Source: Pseudomonas berkeleyensis
Lineage (GTDB): Bacteria; Pseudomonadota; Gammaproteobacteria; Pseudomonadales; Pseudomonadaceae
Reading direction: 5' to 3'
DNA length: 64,000 nucleotides
Assembly (NCBI RefSeq): GCF_014109765.1
Contig: NZ_CP059139.1
Span: 4,344,001-4,408,000, forward strand
Shown one piece after another: positions 60,959-64,000 of the stretch. The notes under the pieces are model-generated. The model ran no database searches, had not been told where the DNA came from, and saw only the letters and a list, made by a program, of their open reading frames with translations. Position numbers and translations under genes: made by a program. The first letter of the stretch is position 1, and every line of letters starts with the position of its first letter.

Positions 60959-61951
60959 ATGCAAGTGAAACACCTGCTGCTGATCGCCATCCTCGCCCTT
61001 ACCGCCGCCTGCTCTTCCAAGCAGCCGGAGGTCGATGAAAACCTCAGCGAGGTGGAGCTGTACCAGCAGGCCCAGGCCGACCTGGACAACCGCAGCTACA
61101 CCCAGGCTATCTCCAAACTGAAGGCACTGGAGTCGCGCTATCCGTTCGGGCGCTACGCCGAGCAGGCGCAGCTGGAACTGATCTTCGCCTACTACAAGAA
61201 TGCCGAGCCGGAAGCCGCCAAGTCTTCGGCCGAGCGCTTCATCCGCCTGCACCCGCAGCATGCCAACGTCGACTACGCTTACTACCTCAAGGGCCTGGCC
61301 TCGTTCGACCAGGATCGTGGCCTGCTGGCGCGCTTCCTGCCGCTGGACATGACCAAGCGTGACCCAGGCGCTGCGCGCGACTCGTACAACGAGTTCGCCC
61401 AGCTCACCAGCCGTTACCCGACCAGCCGCTACGCGCCAGACGCCAAGCAGCGCATGATCTACCTGCGCAACCTGCTGGCTGCCTACGAAGTGCACGTTGG
61501 CCACTATTACCTGACCCGCCAGGCCTATGTCGCCGCGGCCAACCGTGGCCGCTACGTGGTGGAAAACTTCCAGGAAACCCCATCCGTGGGTGACGGCCTG
61601 GCGATCATGACCGAGGCCTATCAGCGCCTGTCGCTGGATGACCTGGCGGCCACCAGCCTGGAAACCCTCAAGCTCAACTACCCGGATCATCCGAGCCTGG
61701 AAAGCGGCGAGTTCGTCCCGCTCGAAGAAGAAGCCGATAACCGTTCCTGGCTGGCCAAGGCCACCCTGGGCCTGATCGAAACCGACACGCCGCTGCCGCC
61801 GGGCGAAACCCGCGCCAGCCAGGACGTGATCCGCCAGTACGAAGACGCCGAGCAACAAATCCCGGCTGAACTGCAACAGGACGCCAAGACCGGCGAAACC
61901 GCCAAGAAGCGCTCGATCTGGAGCTACCTGACCTTCGGTCTGTTCGACTGA
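60959..61951 (+). CDS. bamD: BamD, outer membrane assembly lipoprotein
   Basis: Essential lipoprotein of the BAM complex, which folds beta-barrel proteins into the outer membrane. The signal peptide ends in lipobox LTAAC with Cys at residue 18. Five TPR-like helical pairs follow, with [55 protein letters not shown] and [20 protein letters not shown]. The 330-residue length is longer than E. coli BamD (about 245); the extra is a Glu/Pro-rich C-terminal tail (about 250-320), usual in Pseudomonas. It is divergent from rluD. Confidence 0.95.
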   Translation: MQVKHLLLIAILALTAACSSKQPEVDENLSEVELYQQAQADLDNRSYTQAISKLKALESRYPFGRYAEQAQLELIFAYYKNAEPEAAKSSAERFIRLHPQHANVDYAYYLKGLASFDQDRGLLARFLPLDMTKRDPGAARDSYNEFAQLTSRYPTSRYAPDAKQRMIYLRNLLAAYEVHVGHYYLTRQAYVAAANRGRYVVENFQETPSVGDGLAIMTEAYQRLSLDDLAATSLETLKLNYPDHPSLESGEFVPLEEEADNRSWLAKATLGLIETDTPLPPGETRASQDVIRQYEDAEQQIPAELQQDAKTGETAKKRSIWSYLTFGLFD

Positions 61952-61968
61952 GCGATGCGTGATTGAAC

Positions 61969-61994
61969 AAGGGAGGCTTCGGCCTCCCTTTTTA
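61969..61994 (+). terminator. Rho-independent terminator after bamD
   Basis: AAGGGAGGC TTCG GCCTCCCTTTTTA, a nine-base stem with a TTCG tetraloop and T run, 18 bases after the bamD stop. Confidence 0.93.
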
Positions 61995-62092
61995 TTGCCC
62001 CGGAAACAGCGCACAGCTTGCCACCGCCCCCCCTGTGCCGCGGACTTCACCTTGGCTAAACTGCCACCCTCAACCAAACAAAAGAGTGCACC

Positions 62093-62335
62093 ATGGGTCT
62101 GTTTCGCCTGCTGTTCTGGATCGCCATCATCTTCGCCGCGATCTGGGTTTGGCGCCGCTATATCAGCGCCCCCAAGCGCCCCAGCCAAGCGCAGCGCGAA
62201 GATGAACCTGCGCCCATGGTGCGCTGTGCACACTGCGGCGTGCACATTCCCCAGACTCAAGCGCTGACTCAGGATCAGCGCTGGTACTGCAGCCAGAAAC
62301 ACCTTGAGCAAGGCCCTCACACCGGTGATCGCTGA
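62093..62335 (+). CDS. PP0621-family small membrane protein with zinc ribbon
   Basis: An 80-residue protein with an N-terminal membrane segment (MGLFRLLFWIAIIFAAIWVW) and a small C-terminal zinc-ribbon-like part: RCAHCGVHIPQTQAL then RWYCSQKHLEQGP, with Cys-x2-Cys and a later Cys-His pair. This matches the PP0621 family, found next to pilS in Pseudomonas. Its role is unknown. It begins after the bamD terminator and ends 32 bases inside the start of the pilS frame, so the genes overlap. Confidence 0.88.
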   Translation: MGLFRLLFWIAIIFAAIWVWRRYISAPKRPSQAQREDEPAPMVRCAHCGVHIPQTQALTQDQRWYCSQKHLEQGPHTGDR

Positions 62336-63917
62336 CACCAGCGTACAGAACAGCAAACAAGGGCAGCGCATCCTCAGGCTCTATCACTTCTATCGCCTGA
62401 CCATCGGGCTGGCGCTGATCCTGCTGATCTCCAGCAATCTCGACGAACAGTTGCTGGACGTCGTGCATATCGAGCTGTTTCGCACCGGCAGTTGGGTCTA
62501 TCTGATCCTCAATATCTTCATTGCCGTGCTGGTGCAAAAGCCCAAGCACCTGATGCAGCTGTTCAGCCTGGCGCTGGTCGACGTGATCTTCCTCTCGGCC
62601 CTGTTCTATGCAGCCGGCGGCACGCCCAGCGGCATCGGCAACCTGCTGGTGGTTGCCGTGGCCATCGCCAACATCCTGCTGCGCGGGCGCATCGGCCTGC
62701 TGATTGCCGCCATCGCCGCGATGGCGCTGATCTACCTGACCTTCTATCTCAGCCTCAGCCGCCCCGCCGCTGCCGCGCAGTACGTACAAGCAGGCGCCCT
62801 CGGTGCGCTGTGCTTCGCCGGAGCCCTTTTCATCCAGGGCATCACACGCCGCCTGCAGGTGAGCGAAAGCCTGGCCGAGCAACGCGCGGCCGACGTGGCG
62901 AATCTGGAAGAGCTCAACGAACAGATCCTGCAGCGCATGCGCACCGGCATCCTCGTGCTCGACACCCAACACCGAGTGCTGCTGGCCAACCAGGGCGCAA
63001 CGCAGTTGCTCGGGCGAGGTGAGCTGACCGGCAAGATCATCGATCCGCACTGCCCCGAACTGGTCAAGCGCCTACAGCAGTGGCTGCACAACCCGACCCT
63101 GCGTCCGGACAGCCTGCAGGCTCAGGTCGACGGCCCGGTTCTGCAGCCCAGCTTCATTTCCCTGCACCGCGGCGAACAGCAACACATCCTGGTGTTTCTC
63201 GATGATATTTCGCAGATCGCCCAGCAGGCACAACAGCTCAAACTGGCTTCGCTCGGCCGCTTGACCGCCGGTATCGCCCACGAGATTCGCAATCCGCTGG
63301 GCGCGATCAGCCACGCCGCACAGCTGCTACAGGAATCTGAAGACCTGCAAGGCCCGGATCAACGCCTGGCGCAGATCATTCAGGATCACTCCAAGCGCAT
63401 GAACTTGGTGATCGAGAACGTCCTGCAGCTCTCGCGCAGACGCCAGGCTGAACCGCAACTGCTCGACCTGAAATACTGGCTGCACCGTTTTGCCAGCGAA
63501 TTTCGCAATTCGGCACCGAACGATCGACAGATCCATCTGGAAACCCAGGGCGGCAGTCTGCAAACACGGATGGATCCGCATCAACTGACCCAGGTACTGA
63601 CTAATCTGGTACAGAACGGCCTACGCTATAGCGCCCAGAAACACCGGCTCGGCCAGGTATGGCTGCGCCTGTTTCGCGACGAGACCAGCGACCTGCCGGT
63701 GCTGGAGATTCTCGACGACGGCCCCGGCGTGCCGCCCGAGCTGGAGCAGCATATCTTCGAGCCCTTCTATACCACCGAGAACAAGGGCACCGGCCTCGGC
63801 CTGTATATCTCCCGCGAGCTGTGCCAGGGCAACCAGGCACGCCTCGACTATAAACCCCGCGAAGATGGCGGCAGTTGCTTCCGCATCACCTTCGCCCACC
63901 CGCGCAAACTGAGCTGA
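62304..63917 (+). CDS. pilS: PilS, sensor histidine kinase for type IV pilus genes
   Basis: Inner-membrane sensor kinase of 537 residues that with PilR controls pilA transcription. Six hydrophobic spans lie at about 25-185 (YHFYRLTIGLALILLIS, IYLILNIFIAVLVQKPK-like region, and further). A PAS-like linker follows at about 205-300. The HisKA box has the phospho-accepting His at about residue 326 in AGIAHEIRNPLGAISH. The ATPase boxes are LTNLVQNGLRYS, EILDDGPGVPPEL and GTGLGLYISRELC. The start TTG at 62304 is uncertain; GTG at 62325 is an alternative. The preceding gene overlaps it. Confidence 0.95.
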   Translation: MSKALTPVIADTSVQNSKQGQRILRLYHFYRLTIGLALILLISSNLDEQLLDVVHIELFRTGSWVYLILNIFIAVLVQKPKHLMQLFSLALVDVIFLSALFYAAGGTPSGIGNLLVVAVAIANILLRGRIGLLIAAIAAMALIYLTFYLSLSRPAAAAQYVQAGALGALCFAGALFIQGITRRLQVSESLAEQRAADVANLEELNEQILQRMRTGILVLDTQHRVLLANQGATQLLGRGELTGKIIDPHCPELVKRLQQWLHNPTLRPDSLQAQVDGPVLQPSFISLHRGEQQHILVFLDDISQIAQQAQQLKLASLGRLTAGIAHEIRNPLGAISHAAQLLQESEDLQGPDQRLAQIIQDHSKRMNLVIENVLQLSRRRQAEPQLLDLKYWLHRFASEFRNSAPNDRQIHLETQGGSLQTRMDPHQLTQVLTNLVQNGLRYSAQKHRLGQVWLRLFRDETSDLPVLEILDDGPGVPPELEQHIFEPFYTTENKGTGLGLYISRELCQGNQARLDYKPREDGGSCFRITFAHPRKLS

Positions 63918-63919
63918 GC

Positions 63920-64000
63920 ATGAACCGTCAGAGAGCACTGATCGTCGACGACGAGCCCGATATCCGCGAGTTGCTGGAAATCACCCTCGGACGCATGAAG
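63920..64000 (+). CDS. pilR: PilR, sigma-54 response regulator (5' part only)
   Basis: Only the first 27 codons are visible, MNRQRALIVDDEPDIRELLE then ITLGRMK, the start of a response-regulator receiver domain with the acidic DDE pocket. The ATG is two bases after the pilS stop. From the neighbour and the order, it is PilR, the sigma-54 activator of pilA; the rest lies beyond the window. Confidence 0.9.
   Translation, partial: MNRQRALIVDDEPDIRELLEITLGRMK

Overview
The window is a high-GC chromosomal segment of a gamma-proteobacterium of the genus Pseudomonas, probably of the P. mendocina / P. oleovorans / P. pseudoalcaligenes type. This placement is an inference from protein similarity and from gene order: secD-yajC-tgt-queA, csp, lptG-lptF, pepA-holC-valS, an ABC_sub_bind transporter, a winged-helix gene and an SLC13 transporter follow the order I know from the P. 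aeruginosa PA3821-PA3840 region. There is no rRNA, CRISPR array, prophage or intact insertion sequence. One tRNA gene, tRNA-Leu(CAA), is present.

Layout. 1-16345 is core: protein export (secD, yajC), queuosine synthesis (tgt, queA), an orphan periplasmic binding protein, tRNA-Leu, a cold-shock protein, an RDD protein, the LPS exporter permeases lptG/lptF, pepA, holC, valS and a complete ABC importer. 16584-20875 is an accessory insertion: an SRPBCC protein, then a LuxR-type regulator divergent from a PhyH-like Fe/2-oxoglutarate dioxygenase, RidA and APC permease set. 20975-28373 holds transporters (two SLC13-like), a bacteriohemerythrin with a good Anr box, rlmF, and a divergent pair of orphan substrate-binding proteins. 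28376-35762 carries sbcC and sbcD, in the same orientation but split by about 2.2 kb that contains a lower-GC orphan gene beside a 13-bp inverted repeat. 35759-37553 is a divergent Lrp-type regulator and YjeH-like amino-acid exporter. 37554-41134 has a tandem intergenic repeat, a membrane-bound orphan TAXI protein, yejK and a glutaredoxin-like protein.

41351-48012 is an ethanolamine utilisation locus: a divergent AraC regulator, the aldehyde dehydrogenase exaC, the EutH transporter, and the ammonia-lyase subunits eutB and eutC. EutH brings in ethanolamine, EutBC splits it to acetaldehyde and ammonia, and ExaC oxidises the aldehyde to acetate. No microcompartment genes are seen. 48019-57132 holds a GST, a pcs/GIY-YIG pair, an NTF2-like protein, a GlxA-type regulator, trxB, cysZ, a fatty-acid-hydroxylase/SRPBCC fusion divergent from a LysR regulator, and a GT4 glycosyltransferase. 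57258-58997 is a tetR-oye unit like nemRA, flanked by inverted copies of a short repeat. 59112-64000 returns to core: pgeF-rluD divergent from bamD, a small zinc-ribbon protein, pilS and the start of pilR.

Intergenic repeats are frequent: REP-like hairpins, a GTGCGC family, a 127-bp tandem family in two places in opposite orientation, and a GGCGGGTT family. The best candidates for an undescribed system are the LuxR/dioxygenase/RidA/permease set and the hydroxylase-SRPBCC fusion with its LysR partner.
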